Shown: positions 40,015-48,340 of the stretch, piece after piece
How positions within the stretch are numbered: the first letter of the stretch is position 1
Layout: each line of letters starts with the position of its first letter
Source: JBDSSS01 sp963764195
GTDB lineage: Bacteria; Actinomycetota; Actinomycetes; Actinomycetales; Dermatophilaceae
Length of the DNA: 64,000 bases
Direction of reading: 5' to 3'
NCBI GenBank assembly: GCA_963764195.1
Contig: CAVXRG010000003.1
Span: 434,001 to 498,000 of the forward strand
The notes under the pieces: model-generated
Database searches by the model: none
What the model was told of the DNA's origin: nothing
The model's input: only the letters and a program-made list of their open reading frames with translations
Made by a program: the position numbers and the translations under genes

Positions 40015-41711
40015 GCGTCGACGATGACCGGGATGATGAGCGGGCTGCGCTTGCGCTGGCGACCCGCCCAGGTGTTCATGGCACGCCGCACGAGCTCCTC
40101 GAGCTGCTCGATGTCCTCGATGTTCTCGTTGGACGCCGTCGTCAGCGCCTTCTGGATGACGGGGGTCGCGCTCTCGAAGTGCTTCGGGTCGTGCTCGAAG
40201 CCGTGCGCGAGGTAGTCGGGCGGCTCGATGAGCTTGCCGGTGTCGGGGTCGACGATGCAGACGATCGTCACCACGCCCTCCTCGGCGAGCGTCCGGCGCA
40301 CGTGCAGCGACTCCTCGGTTGCGCCGCCCACGGTCATGCCGTCGACGTAGACGAGGCCCGCCGGGACGCTGCCCGTGATCCGGGCGAAGCCGTCGACGAG
40401 GTCGATGACCGACCCGTCCTCGGCGATGATCGCGCGCTTGGGATCGACGCCGGTGCGGATCGCGATCTCGGCGTTGGCCCGCAGGTGACGCCACTCGCCG
40501 TGGACCGGCAGGACGTTGGACGGCGCGACGATGTTGTAGCAGTAGGCGAGCTCGCCGGCACTGGCGTGCCCGGACACGTGGACCTTGGCGTTGCCCTTGT
40601 GCACGACGTTGGCGCCCCAGCGGGTCAGCTCGTTGATGACGCGGTAGATCGCGTTCTCGTTGCCGGGGATGAGCGAGCTGGCGAGCAGCACGGTGTCGCC
40701 CTCGGTGATCCGGATCGGGTGGTCGCGGTTGGCCATCCGGGAGAGCGCGGCCATCGGCTCACCCTGCGAGCCGGTGCACACGAGCGTGATCTTGTCGGGC
40801 GCCATCCGCTCGAGCTGCTTGAGGTCGACGACGAGGCCCTTGGGGATGTCGAGGTAGCCGAGGTCGGAGGCGATCCCCATGTTGCGCACCATCGAGCGCC
40901 CGACGAAGGCGACCTTGCGGCCGTGCGCGTGGGCCTCGTTGAGCACCTGCTGGATCCGGTGCACGTGGCTGGCGAAGCTCGACACGATGACGCGTCCGGT
41001 GCTCTTGCGGAAGACGGCCTCGATGGCCGGCGCGAGCTCACCCTCGGACATCGTGAAGCCGGGGACCTCGGCATTGGTGGAGTCGACGAGGAAGAGGTCG
41101 ACGCCCTCCTCACCGAGCCGCGCGAAGGAGCGCAGGTCGGTGATCCGGTCGTCGAGCGGGAACTGGTCCATCTTGAAGTCGCCCGTGTGCAGCACGAGAC
41201 CGGCGGCCGTGCGGATCGCGACGGCGAGCCCGTCGGGGATCGAGTGGTTGACCGCCACGAACTCGCAGTCGAAGGGGCCGAGCTTCTCCCGGTCGCCCTC
41301 GCGCACCTGGACGGTGACGGGGGTGATCCGGTGCTCCTTGAGCTTGGCCTCGATGAAGGCCAGCGTCAGCTTGGAGCCGATCAGGGGGATGTCCGGCCGC
41401 TCCTTGAGCAGGTAGGGCACGCCGCCGATGTGGTCCTCGTGACCGTGGGTCAGGACGATGCCCTCGATCTTGTCGAGGCGGTCCCGGATCCAGGTGAAGT
41501 CGGGGAGGATGACGTCGACACCGGGCTGGTGCTCCTCGGGGAAGAGCACGCCGCAGTCGACGATGAGCAGGCGGCCCTTGTGCTCGAAGACCGTCATGTT
41601 GCGGCCGATCTCACCGAGCCCGCCGAGCGGGACGATCCGCAGACCGTCGGGGGGCAGGGCGGGGAGCGCGTCCTTGCTCCGGCGCGGGCTGCGTCCGCGG
41701 CGGGCGCTCAT
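40011..41711 (-). CDS. rnj: Ribonuclease J
   Basis: 566 aa. A metallo-beta-lactamase/beta-CASP ribonuclease with endo- and 5'-3' exonuclease activity. The zinc motif HGHEDHIGG lies near residue 88, followed by VNHSIPDGLAVAI, LHTGDFKMDQFP, and the beta-CASP motif blocks SSFASHVHRIQQV and KVHVSGHASAGEL; HGEWRHLRANAEIA completes the site. The C-terminal domain ends NTWAGRQRKRSPLIIPVIVDA. ATG at 41711 has GAGGGA five bases upstream and overlaps the stop of an 18-codon upstream frame. Confidence 0.95.
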   Translation of the reverse strand: MSARRGRSPRRSKDALPALPPDGLRIVPLGGLGEIGRNMTVFEHKGRLLIVDCGVLFPEEHQPGVDVILPDFTWIRDRLDKIEGIVLTHGHEDHIGGVPYLLKERPDIPLIGSKLTLAFIEAKLKEHRITPVTVQVREGDREKLGPFDCEFVAVNHSIPDGLAVAIRTAAGLVLHTGDFKMDQFPLDDRITDLRSFARLGEEGVDLFLVDSTNAEVPGFTMSEGELAPAIEAVFRKSTGRVIVSSFASHVHRIQQVLNEAHAHGRKVAFVGRSMVRNMGIASDLGYLDIPKGLVVDLKQLERMAPDKITLVCTGSQGEPMAALSRMANRDHPIRITEGDTVLLASSLIPGNENAIYRVINELTRWGANVVHKGNAKVHVSGHASAGELAYCYNIVAPSNVLPVHGEWRHLRANAEIAIRTGVDPKRAIIAEDGSVIDLVDGFARITGSVPAGLVYVDGMTVGGATEESLHVRRTLAEEGVVTIVCIVDPDTGKLIEPPDYLAHGFEHDPKHFESATPVIQKALTTASNENIEDIEQLEELVRRAMNTWAGRQRKRSPLIIPVIVDA

Positions 41712-41764
41712 CGGCGTCCCTCGGCGGGACGTGCCTTCGGCGCGGTCGGGCGGGACTGGGTCAT
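41708..41764 (-). CDS. Possible 18-residue leader peptide upstream of RNase J
   Basis: An ATG at 41764, with AGGA five bases before it, opens 18 codons (MTQSRPTAPKARPAEGRR) whose TGA overlaps the RNase J ATG as ATGA. Length, basic composition and exact overlap suggest translational coupling. It could also be a chance frame; there is no homology evidence. Confidence 0.35.
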   Translation of the reverse strand: MTQSRPTAPKARPAEGRR

Positions 41765-41908
41765 GACGGTCCTAACGAGGTGGGGACGAGATGAAGGCGG
41801 TGAAGGGTCGGTGTCGGGTGAGGATCGTGTCGATCCCGCGGCCCCGTCCAGGGTTCCACTGTCTCACCACCCCCGAGTATGCCGTGTCCGGGCACACTCC
41901 CGGAAAGC

Positions 41909-41945
41909 GAACGATCCCCGCACGGAGTCCGTGCGGGGATCGTTC
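41909..41945 (-). terminator. Hairpin terminator of tRNA-His
   Basis: A perfect 15-bp stem (41909-41923 with 41931-41945) around GGAGTCC lies three bases beyond the encoded CCA. The leftward transcript continues with GCTTTCC. Confidence 0.85.
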
Positions 41946-41947
41946 TG

Positions 41948-42024
41948 TGGGGTGAGTGACGGGACTTGAACCCGCGGCCACCTGGACCACAACCAGGTGC
42001 TCTACCAGCTGAGCTACACCCACC
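41948..42024 (-). tRNA. tRNA-His (anticodon GTG)
   Basis: 77 bases including the encoded CCA and the extra 5' G (G-1) typical of tRNA-His. Acceptor GGTGGGTG pairs with CACTCACC; D arm GCTC/GAGC; anticodon stem CCTGG/CCAGG with loop TTGTGGT; T arm GCGGGTTCAAGTCCCGT. Confidence 0.95.
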
Positions 42025-42125
42025 ATGTGACCGGCGCGGCGACCCGAGGACGGCCGTGCCAAATCAGCGACGCCAAGACTACCTGCTCCGAGAGGGTGCT
42101 CGTGACCACCCCCCTCGTCGCGCCG

Positions 42126-42770
42126 TCAGGAGGCGGTCGCGTCGGGGTCAGGGGCGATGACGTGGCGCTCGGCGAGCGCCTTCGCGGTCTTGCTGTCGGG
42201 ACCGGGCTGCGGCACGAAGACGGCCTCCCGGTAGTAGCGCAGCTCCGCGATCGACTCGCGGATGTCGGCCAGGGCCCGGTGGCCGCCGGCCTTCTTGGGG
42301 GAGTTGTAGTAGGCCCGCGGGTACCAGCGACGCGACAGCTCCTTGATAGAGCTGACGTCGATGATCCGGTAGTGCAGGTGCGACTCGAGCTCGAGCATGT
42401 CGCGCGCGAGGAAGCCGCGGTCGGTGCCGACGGTGTTGCCGGCAAGCGGGGCCTTGCGCGGCTCGGGCACGTACTCGCGGACGTAGTCGAGGACGAGCTG
42501 CTCGGCCCCGCGCAGGGTCGTGCCCGACTCGAGCTCGGTGAGCAGCCCCGAGCTGGTGTGCATGTCGCGGACGAACTCGACCATCTGGTCGAGGGCCTCC
42601 TGGGGCGGGCGGATGACGACGTCGACCCCGTCGCCGAGCTGGTTGAGCTCGAAGTCCGTCACGAGGGCGGCGACCTCGACGAGGGCGTCGCTCTGGAGCG
42701 AGAGACCCGTCATCTCGCAGTCGATCCAGATGATGCGGTCGGCGGTGGCGCGCTGGCTCGTCTCGGTCAC
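42126..42770 (-). CDS. orn: Oligoribonuclease
   Basis: 214 aa. Degrades 2-5 nt RNAs, including pGpG, to mononucleotides. A DEDDh exonuclease: IIWIDCEMTGL (motif I with Asp and Glu), NTVGTDRGFLARDM (motif II), and HRALADIRESIAELRYY (motif III with His and Asp). Length and the IDCEMTGL start are typical. GTG at 42770 is fixed by a TATGGT box six bases upstream on the minus strand. It is divergent from the PrsW gene; tRNA-His lies about 100 bases downstream in the same direction. Confidence 0.95.
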   Translation of the reverse strand: MTETSQRATADRIIWIDCEMTGLSLQSDALVEVAALVTDFELNQLGDGVDVVIRPPQEALDQMVEFVRDMHTSSGLLTELESGTTLRGAEQLVLDYVREYVPEPRKAPLAGNTVGTDRGFLARDMLELESHLHYRIIDVSSIKELSRRWYPRAYYNSPKKAGGHRALADIRESIAELRYYREAVFVPQPGPDSKTAKALAERHVIAPDPDATAS

Positions 42771-42776
42771 CGGTCC

Positions 42777-42782
42777 ACCATA
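42777..42782 (-). promoter_or_regulatory. -10 box of a leaderless promoter (TATGGT) for orn
   Basis: TATGGT on the minus strand, six bases before the GTG of orn. Confidence 0.55.
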
Positions 42783-42794
42783 GGGCGCGGCCGC

Positions 42795-42800
42795 TAGCCT
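42795..42800 (+). promoter_or_regulatory. -10 box of a leaderless promoter (TAGCCT) for the PrsW gene
   Basis: TAGCCT with seven bases to the ATG at 42808; it lies 12 bases from the divergent orn box, so the two promoters overlap back to back. Confidence 0.55.
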
Positions 42801-42807
42801 GCTCACC

Positions 42808-43980
42808 ATGACGTCAGGGGACCTCGCCGCGCGACCGGGGGGCGGGCCCGACTGGGACCCCGCGCCGAACCCCACCCGGCGGCCGATGCTCCGCGGGGTG
42901 CTGACCTTGGGGGTCGCCGCGTGCAGCTTCCTGCTCTGTCTCGTCATCCTGCTCGGCATCCTCGACGAGCGACTCACGGCGCAGACGATCGTCGTCTCGG
43001 CGCTGATGGCGCTCGTCCCGCTGCTCGTCGTCGTGCCCGTCTACCTGTGGCTCGACCGCTACGAGGCGGAGCCGGTCCGCTACCAGCTGTTCGCCTTCCT
43101 CTGGGGAGCGCTGGTCGCCGTCGTCGGTGCCTTCTTCCTCAACACCTACGGGCTGCTCCTGCTCGTCGACGCCACGTGGAGCGACCCGATGGTGACGGGC
43201 GCGGTCTATCTCGCCCCGGTCGTCGAGGAGAGCCTCAAGGGCCTCGGAGTCCTGCTCATCTTCGTGTTCCGGCGTCGCGAGTTCGACGGCGTCGTCGACG
43301 GGATCGTCTACGGCGGGATCGTCGGCGCGGGGTTCGCCTTCAGCGAGAACGTCCTCTACCTCGGTCAGGCCGCAACCGACTTCGGTGCGGAAGGGCTCAC
43401 CGGCACGTTCATCGTGCGCTGCCTGATGGGCCCCTTCGCCCACCCGCTCTTCACCTCGCTGACCGGCATCGGCATCGGGATCGCCGTCTCGGTCCGTCGC
43501 CCGGCGCTGCGGGTCGCCGCGATCGTCGTCGGGTGGCTGTGCGCGATGCTGCTCCACGGCCTGTGGAACCTCGCCGCCGTCGCCGGCATGGACGGGTTCC
43601 TCGCCGCCTACGTCACCGTGCAGGTGCCGCTCTTCCTCGCCTTCGTCGCCTTCCTCGTCTGGGTCCGCCGCCGGGAGGGACGGCTCATCGGCGCCCACCT
43701 GTCCCCGTATGCCGATGCCGGCTGGCTCACCCACCACGAGGTCGCGATGCTCGCGAGCCTGCGCCGGCGCCGGGCCGCGCGGGCCTGGGCCCGCTCCGCC
43801 GGCGGCCGGCCGGCCAGGCGGTCGATGAGCGCCTTCCAGGACAGCGCCTCCGACCTCGCCCTGCTGCGCTCCCGCATCGTCCACGGGACCGCCGAGCCCG
43901 ATGCGGCCGCGCGCGAGCGGGTGCTCCTGGCGGCGATCACGTCCCATCGACGCGACTTCATCGGCTCACCCGTCACCTGA
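42808..43980 (+). CDS. PrsW-family intramembrane metalloprotease
   Basis: 390 aa. About eight membrane segments between residues 28 and 285, then a basic cytoplasmic tail. The PrsW/CPBP-type motifs are present: APVVEESLKGLGV (EExxK), GAGFAFSENVLY, GPFAHPLFTSLTGIGIG and MLLHGLWNLAAV, which place Glu and His residues for one metal inside the membrane. In Bacillus PrsW starts cleavage of an anti-sigma factor; the substrate here is unknown, and no anti-sigma gene is adjacent. ATG at 42808 is fixed by the -10 box seven bases upstream. Confidence 0.88.
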   Translation: MTSGDLAARPGGGPDWDPAPNPTRRPMLRGVLTLGVAACSFLLCLVILLGILDERLTAQTIVVSALMALVPLLVVVPVYLWLDRYEAEPVRYQLFAFLWGALVAVVGAFFLNTYGLLLLVDATWSDPMVTGAVYLAPVVEESLKGLGVLLIFVFRRREFDGVVDGIVYGGIVGAGFAFSENVLYLGQAATDFGAEGLTGTFIVRCLMGPFAHPLFTSLTGIGIGIAVSVRRPALRVAAIVVGWLCAMLLHGLWNLAAVAGMDGFLAAYVTVQVPLFLAFVAFLVWVRRREGRLIGAHLSPYADAGWLTHHEVAMLASLRRRRAARAWARSAGGRPARRSMSAFQDSASDLALLRSRIVHGTAEPDAAARERVLLAAITSHRRDFIGSPVT

Positions 43981-44000
43981 CCCGTGAGCTGACACGCCGA

Positions 44001-44064
44001 GGAGGCGGCAAGGAGGCGGCAAGGAGGCGGCAAGGAGGCGGCAAGGAGACGGCAAGGAGGCGGC
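44001..44064 (+). repeat. 11-bp tandem array
   Basis: GGAGGCGGCAA is repeated five times (the fifth with one G to A change) and a sixth copy is cut after nine bases. It starts 20 bases after the PrsW gene stop and ends about 60 bases before tRNA-Arg. It codes for nothing seen. Confidence 0.9.
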
Positions 44065-44123
44065 GTACGGGCGACGGCCCGCGGGCGCTGTCTATCATGG
44101 GGCCGTCGCCCCCGGGGCGAACG

Positions 44124-44196
44124 GCCCCCGTAGCTCAGCGGATAGAGCAAGAGCCTTCTAATCTCTCGGTCGCAGGTTCGATTCCTGCCGGGGGCG
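44124..44196 (+). tRNA. tRNA-Arg (anticodon TCT)
   Basis: 73 bases. Acceptor GCCCCCG/CGGGGGC, D arm GCTC/GAGC, anticodon loop CTTCTAA giving TCT, T arm GCAGGTTCGATTCCTGC. CCA is not encoded. The innermost anticodon-stem pair is C31-U39, a mismatch. A TATCAT -10 box lies at 44093-44098. Confidence 0.92.
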
Positions 44197-44243
44197 CCGA
44201 CCCTGCTCGACGCTCGCCAGGGTTCCGTCACCGCCCCAACGGG

Positions 44244-44249
44244 TACGTT
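44244..44249 (+). promoter_or_regulatory. -10 box of a leaderless promoter (TACGTT) for the glycan operon
   Basis: TACGTT followed by six bases and the GTG at 44256; it sets the start of the first glycosyltransferase gene. Confidence 0.55.
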
Positions 44250-44255
44250 TCATGG

Positions 44256-45401
44256 GTGCCTGACACCCGCCAGGGCTCGGTGATCCCGGCCCTCTCACCC
44301 TCCCGCCCGGCCCCGGCCCGGGTCCTCGCCATTCCCTCGGCGCACCCCTACGCCGAACGGCTCCGCGCAGCGGGTCCCGACGCGGAGCGCTCGTCGGTCG
44401 TGCACCTCGCCGACCCGCCCGTGGCCGGCGCCCCGGACGGACAGTGGTGGCCGCCGCCTGCGCTCGACGCCGACTGGGTCCGCGCGCACGCCGACGACGT
44501 CGACGTCATCCACCTCCACTTCGGCTTCGATGCCGCCTCTCCGGAGGACCTGAAGGCCTGGGTGGACGCGCTCGACGAGACCGGCATACCGCTCGTGCTC
44601 ACGGTGCACGACCTCGCCAACCCCCACTTCGCCGACCAGACCGAGCACCTGGCGCGGCTCGAGGTGCTCGTGCCCGCCGCCGCCGCGGTGATCACCCTCA
44701 CCGAGGGAGCGGCCACGGAGATCCGCGAGCGCTGGGACCACGACGTCGAGGTCGTCGCCCACCCGCACGTCGCCCCGATCGAGCTCGTGGGCGCCCCGCG
44801 CCCGAGCCGCGACGGTGTCTTCCGCATCGGCCTGCGCCTCGCCGGCCTGCGGGCCAACGTCGTCGGTGAGCCCGTCGTGCGGGCCCTGGCCGACGCCGTC
44901 GCCGGGCTCCGGGGGGCCGAGCTCGTCGTCACCATCCAGCGCGAGGTGCTCTCGCCGCAGCACCCGCGGCACGACCGCTCCCTCATCCGGTCGCTCGCCG
45001 AGCTGGCCCGTCGTGAGGCGATCGTGCTCGACGTGCACGACCGGCTCACCGACGAGCAGCTGGTCGAGCACGTCCGCGGACTCGACCTGTCGGTCCTCGC
45101 CTACGCCCACGGGACGCACTCGGGCTGGGTCGAGCTGTGCCACGACCTCGGCACGACCGTCCTCGCCCCGCACACCGGTCACTGGGTGGAGCAACAGCCG
45201 ATGCTCACCTTCGGCTGGGGCCCGGACGGGGACCCCGACGCCGGCCAGATCTTCTCGGCCGTCCGGCTCGCGTTCCTCGACCGCCCTCGGTGGGAGGCCG
45301 ACCCCGCGCAGCGTGCCACGCAGCAGCGCGAGGTGAGCCGCCGGCACGAGGAGCTGTATGCCGCGGTGCTCGGTGCCGCGCGGACCGCGGTGGTCGCATG
45401 A
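44256..45401 (+). CDS. Glycosyltransferase (GT-B, GT4-like)
   Basis: 381 aa. Two Rossmann-like halves of a GT-B enzyme: VIHLHFGFDAASPEDLKAW and LVLTVHDLANPHFADQTEHLARL in the acceptor half, and FRIGLRLAGLRANVVGEP followed by RGLDLSVLAYAHGTHSGWVELCHDLGT in the donor half, where the last stretch corresponds to the nucleotide-sugar site. Donor and acceptor are unknown. The start is set by the TACGTT box. First of six genes that overlap or abut, so all six are probably one transcript. Confidence 0.8.
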   Translation: MPDTRQGSVIPALSPSRPAPARVLAIPSAHPYAERLRAAGPDAERSSVVHLADPPVAGAPDGQWWPPPALDADWVRAHADDVDVIHLHFGFDAASPEDLKAWVDALDETGIPLVLTVHDLANPHFADQTEHLARLEVLVPAAAAVITLTEGAATEIRERWDHDVEVVAHPHVAPIELVGAPRPSRDGVFRIGLRLAGLRANVVGEPVVRALADAVAGLRGAELVVTIQREVLSPQHPRHDRSLIRSLAELARREAIVLDVHDRLTDEQLVEHVRGLDLSVLAYAHGTHSGWVELCHDLGTTVLAPHTGHWVEQQPMLTFGWGPDGDPDAGQIFSAVRLAFLDRPRWEADPAQRATQQREVSRRHEELYAAVLGAARTAVVA

Positions 45402-46453
45402 GGGTCGGTCCCGGGGGGCCACCCGTCATCGGCTGGTATGCCCACCACCACGGCGCCGGCCACGTGGCCCGGGCCCGGACCGTCGCTGCCCGGATGGGCG
45501 CCCGGGTCGTCGTGCTCAGCTCGGCGCGGCGACCCTTGGACTGGCCCGAGGGCGACTGGGTCCAGCTGCCCACCGACGCCGACCCGGGCGGTCGGGACGC
45601 CACGGCGGGCGGCTCGGTGCACTGGGCCCCGCTCGAGCATCCCGGTTACAAGGAGCGGATGACCGCGATCGCCACGTGGGTCGCCGCCGCCGCCCCTGCC
45701 GCCGTCGTCGTCGACGTGTCGGTCGAGGTGACGGTGCTCGTGCGTCTGCTCGGCGTGCCCGTCGTCACCTTCCTCAAGCCGGGGGACCGCTCCGACGCCC
45801 CGCACCAGCTCGCCTACGACGCCTCGAGCGAGCTCTTCGCGACGTGGCCGCGCGAGGCGCAGGTGGTCGGCGGCTGGCAGCAGCGGTGGGCCGCCAAGAC
45901 GACCTGGCTCGGCGCCTTCTCCCGTTTTGACGGCCGTCCGGTGCGGCCGACGCCCGCCGGCCGGTCGGTGACGCTCGTCTGGGGTCAGGGCGGCACCGAC
46001 GTGTCCGCGGCGCAGATCGACGCGGCCCGTCGGGCGACCCCGGAGTGGGACTGGACCGTCTGCACCGACGCGGTCGGCGACGAGGTCTGGCGCCGCCTGC
46101 AGTCGGCGCGGGTCGTCGTCGGGCACGCCGGGCAGAACGTCCTGTCGGAGATCGCCGCCGCCCGGCGGCCTGCGGTCATCGTCGCGCAGGAACGCCCGCA
46201 CGACGAGCAGCGCCACACCGTCCGCGCCCTGGCCGCCGCCGGCCTCGGCCACGGTCTCGAGCGCTGGCCGGACGCCGGTGCCTGGCCGGCGCTGCTCGCC
46301 GGGGCGGCGCCGGCCACGGGCGAGGACTGGGCCCGGTGGTCCGACCGGACGGGGGCAGACCGCTGCGCCGCGCGCCTCGACGAGATCGCCGGGCTCCACC
46401 CCGGCCGACCGGCCTTCCCGGGTCGGTCGACGCAGGACGGCGAGAGCGCGTGA
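45398..46453 (+). CDS. MurG-like glycosyltransferase
   Basis: 351 aa. GT-B fold with IGWYAHHHGAGHVARARTVAARM, a His/Gly-rich start like GT28 enzymes, and VVVGHAGQNVLSEIAAARRPAVIVAQERPHDEQ in the donor half (cited in part), equivalent to the GHGGxNT/E block that binds UDP-sugars. WGQGGTDVSAAQI is the hinge region. No membrane segment. ATG at 45398 overlaps the previous stop by ATGA and its stop overlaps the next GTG. Confidence 0.82.
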   Translation: MRVGPGGPPVIGWYAHHHGAGHVARARTVAARMGARVVVLSSARRPLDWPEGDWVQLPTDADPGGRDATAGGSVHWAPLEHPGYKERMTAIATWVAAAAPAAVVVDVSVEVTVLVRLLGVPVVTFLKPGDRSDAPHQLAYDASSELFATWPREAQVVGGWQQRWAAKTTWLGAFSRFDGRPVRPTPAGRSVTLVWGQGGTDVSAAQIDAARRATPEWDWTVCTDAVGDEVWRRLQSARVVVGHAGQNVLSEIAAARRPAVIVAQERPHDEQRHTVRALAAAGLGHGLERWPDAGAWPALLAGAAPATGEDWARWSDRTGADRCAARLDEIAGLHPGRPAFPGRSTQDGESA

Positions 46454-47334
46454 GCGCTCCGGCGGTCATCGCCCTCGTGACGCTGGCCCACGGGCGCCAC
46501 GACCACCTCCGCGGACTGCTCGACGCAGTGGCGAGGGGATCGGTCGTCCCCGACCACGTCGTCGTCGTGGCGATGGACGATCCCGCGATCGCGCCGATCG
46601 TCGACGAGGCGGCTCCGGCCGGCGCGCGCACCCACGTGATCGAGATGGGCCCCGGACGGTGGGGTCTGCCGCTGGCGGCCGCCCGCAACCGGGCGGCCGG
46701 GCGTGCCCTCGAGCTGGGGGCCGACGTGCTCGTCTTCCTCGACGTCGACTGCCTCGCCGGGCCGACCCTCGTCGAGCGGTATGCCGCCGCCGCCTCGGAC
46801 GGGGCACCGGGGCGCGTGCTCTCCGGCGCGGTGCACTACCTCGGGCCCCGTTCGAGCGGATCTGACTACACGGCAGCCGACCTGGAGGCGTCGCGTCCTC
46901 ACCCCGCGCGCCCGGTCGCACCGGACGGAAGCGAGCAGCGAGCGGAGGACATCCGGCTCTTCTGGTCGTTGTCGTTCGCCCTGTCGGCCCGGACCTGGCT
47001 GGACGTCGGCGGTTTCGACGAGAGCTACGAGGGCTACGGCGGGGAGGACACCGACTTCGCGATGCGCCTCGAGGCCGCAGGTGTGCAGCTGTGGTGGCTG
47101 GGCGGGGCGGCCGCCCACCACCAGCACCACCCCGTCGAGAGCCCCCCGCGCGGCCACCTCGCCGACATCGTCCGCAACGCGAACCTCTTCCGTCAGCGCT
47201 GGGGCTGGTTCCCGATGGAGGGCTGGCTCGCCGGCTTCGCCGACGAGGGCCTCGTCTCCGCCGTCGGCTCACCACCCGGCTGGCACCTCACGACTGCCGG
47301 CCACCACCTCGTCAAGGAGACCTCCAGTGCCTGA
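46450..47334 (+). CDS. Family 2 glycosyltransferase with galactosyltransferase-type C-domain
   Basis: 294 aa. GT-A fold: ALVTLAHGRHDHLRGLLDAV, then LPLAAARNRAAGRALELGADVLVFLDVDC, whose Asp pair is the DxD-type metal site, and the acceptor part VGGFDESYEGYGGEDTDFAMRLEAAG, with the GGED motif shared with beta-galactosyltransferases. WGWFPMEGWLAGFADEG lies near the end. The GTG start shares four bases with the previous stop; the next gene starts eight bases before its stop. Confidence 0.85.
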   Translation: MSAPAVIALVTLAHGRHDHLRGLLDAVARGSVVPDHVVVVAMDDPAIAPIVDEAAPAGARTHVIEMGPGRWGLPLAAARNRAAGRALELGADVLVFLDVDCLAGPTLVERYAAAASDGAPGRVLSGAVHYLGPRSSGSDYTAADLEASRPHPARPVAPDGSEQRAEDIRLFWSLSFALSARTWLDVGGFDESYEGYGGEDTDFAMRLEAAGVQLWWLGGAAAHHQHHPVESPPRGHLADIVRNANLFRQRWGWFPMEGWLAGFADEGLVSAVGSPPGWHLTTAGHHLVKETSSA

Positions 47335-48340
47335 GTTCCCCACCGAGCAGGAGCCGCTCGTCCTGGGGCGTGACCTGCCCGACGGCGCCTCGGTCGTCGG
47401 GTCCGCCGTTCGCGACCCCGCCCGCGCGTGGCACTACGGCGAGTTCTACGGGCTCAAGCCGGTGCCCGACGAGGCGCCGCTGCTCGTCGTCCACGGCAAC
47501 TGTCAGGCCGAGTCGCTGCGCATCCTGCTCCAGCAGGCGCCCGGCTCGCCGTGCGCCAGCGTGCGCATCCCGCCCGTCCACGAGCTCCACGCCGACGAGG
47601 TGGCGCTGCTCCAGCGGCTGCTGCGGCGCGCCGCCGCGGTCCTCGTCCAACCGATCGCGGACGGCTACCACGACCTCCCGCTCGGCAGCGAGGAGGTGCG
47701 GCGGGCCGCACCGGTCGCCGAGGTCGTCGCCTTCCCCGTCTTCCGCTACGCCGGGCTGCTCCCGTGCCAGGTCGTCCACACCGACGCGACCCACGGCGAC
47801 CCCCCGGTCGTGCCCTACCACGATGTGCGCACGCTGCTCCGGGCCGCGGGGCGCGACGAGGACGCCGCACGGGTGTCCGCGGGCCTGGGCGACCACACGC
47901 GGGCGGTCTCGCGGTGGTCCCTCGAGGAGCTGTCCCGCCGCGAGAACGCTTCCGGCTCAGTCGTGGTCAGTGACCTCGTCGCCGGGGCCGGGGCCCGGTC
48001 CACCCACACGATCAACCACCCCGGCAACCCCGTCCTCGTCGGGCTCGCCCAGCGGGTGGAGGCAGCCCTCGGCTGGCCGACCACGGCGCAGGACCCCGGC
48101 CGCGAGCTGCTCGACAACATCCACGCGCCGCTCGACGCGCGAGTGCTCGCGGCGCTCGACCTCGACCCGAGGGCGGCCACGGACCACTGGCGGGTCGGCG
48201 ACCGGGACGTCCACCCCGAGGACGTGGCCCGTGAGCAGATCGACTGGTACCGGGAGCGGCCCGCCGTCCTCGAGGACCTGCTCGGTCGCTCGGCGACCCA
48301 GCTGCGCCTGCTCGGGGTCGAGGCCGGGGTGGGCCGGTGA
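47327..48340 (+). CDS. WcbI-family polysaccharide biosynthesis acetyltransferase-like protein
   Basis: 337 aa. The family signature VVHGNCQAESLRILL (GNCQ) lies near residue 55, followed by IPPVHELHADEVALL, and QPIADGYHDLPLGSEEV; STHTINHPGNPVL with its His residues comes later. WcbI of Burkholderia is a CoA-binding protein tied to capsule acetylation, so an O-acetyl or related transfer onto the glycan made by the neighbours is the likely role. GTG at 47327 overlaps the previous gene by eight bases; GGAG stands nine bases upstream. Confidence 0.82.
   Translation: MPEFPTEQEPLVLGRDLPDGASVVGSAVRDPARAWHYGEFYGLKPVPDEAPLLVVHGNCQAESLRILLQQAPGSPCASVRIPPVHELHADEVALLQRLLRRAAAVLVQPIADGYHDLPLGSEEVRRAAPVAEVVAFPVFRYAGLLPCQVVHTDATHGDPPVVPYHDVRTLLRAAGRDEDAARVSAGLGDHTRAVSRWSLEELSRRENASGSVVVSDLVAGAGARSTHTINHPGNPVLVGLAQRVEAALGWPTTAQDPGRELLDNIHAPLDARVLAALDLDPRAATDHWRVGDRDVHPEDVAREQIDWYRERPAVLEDLLGRSATQLRLLGVEAGVGR

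Noticed and set aside
44001..44064. Tandem array considered as a CRISPR
   Set aside because: Units are 11 bases with no spacers, and no cas gene is in the window.
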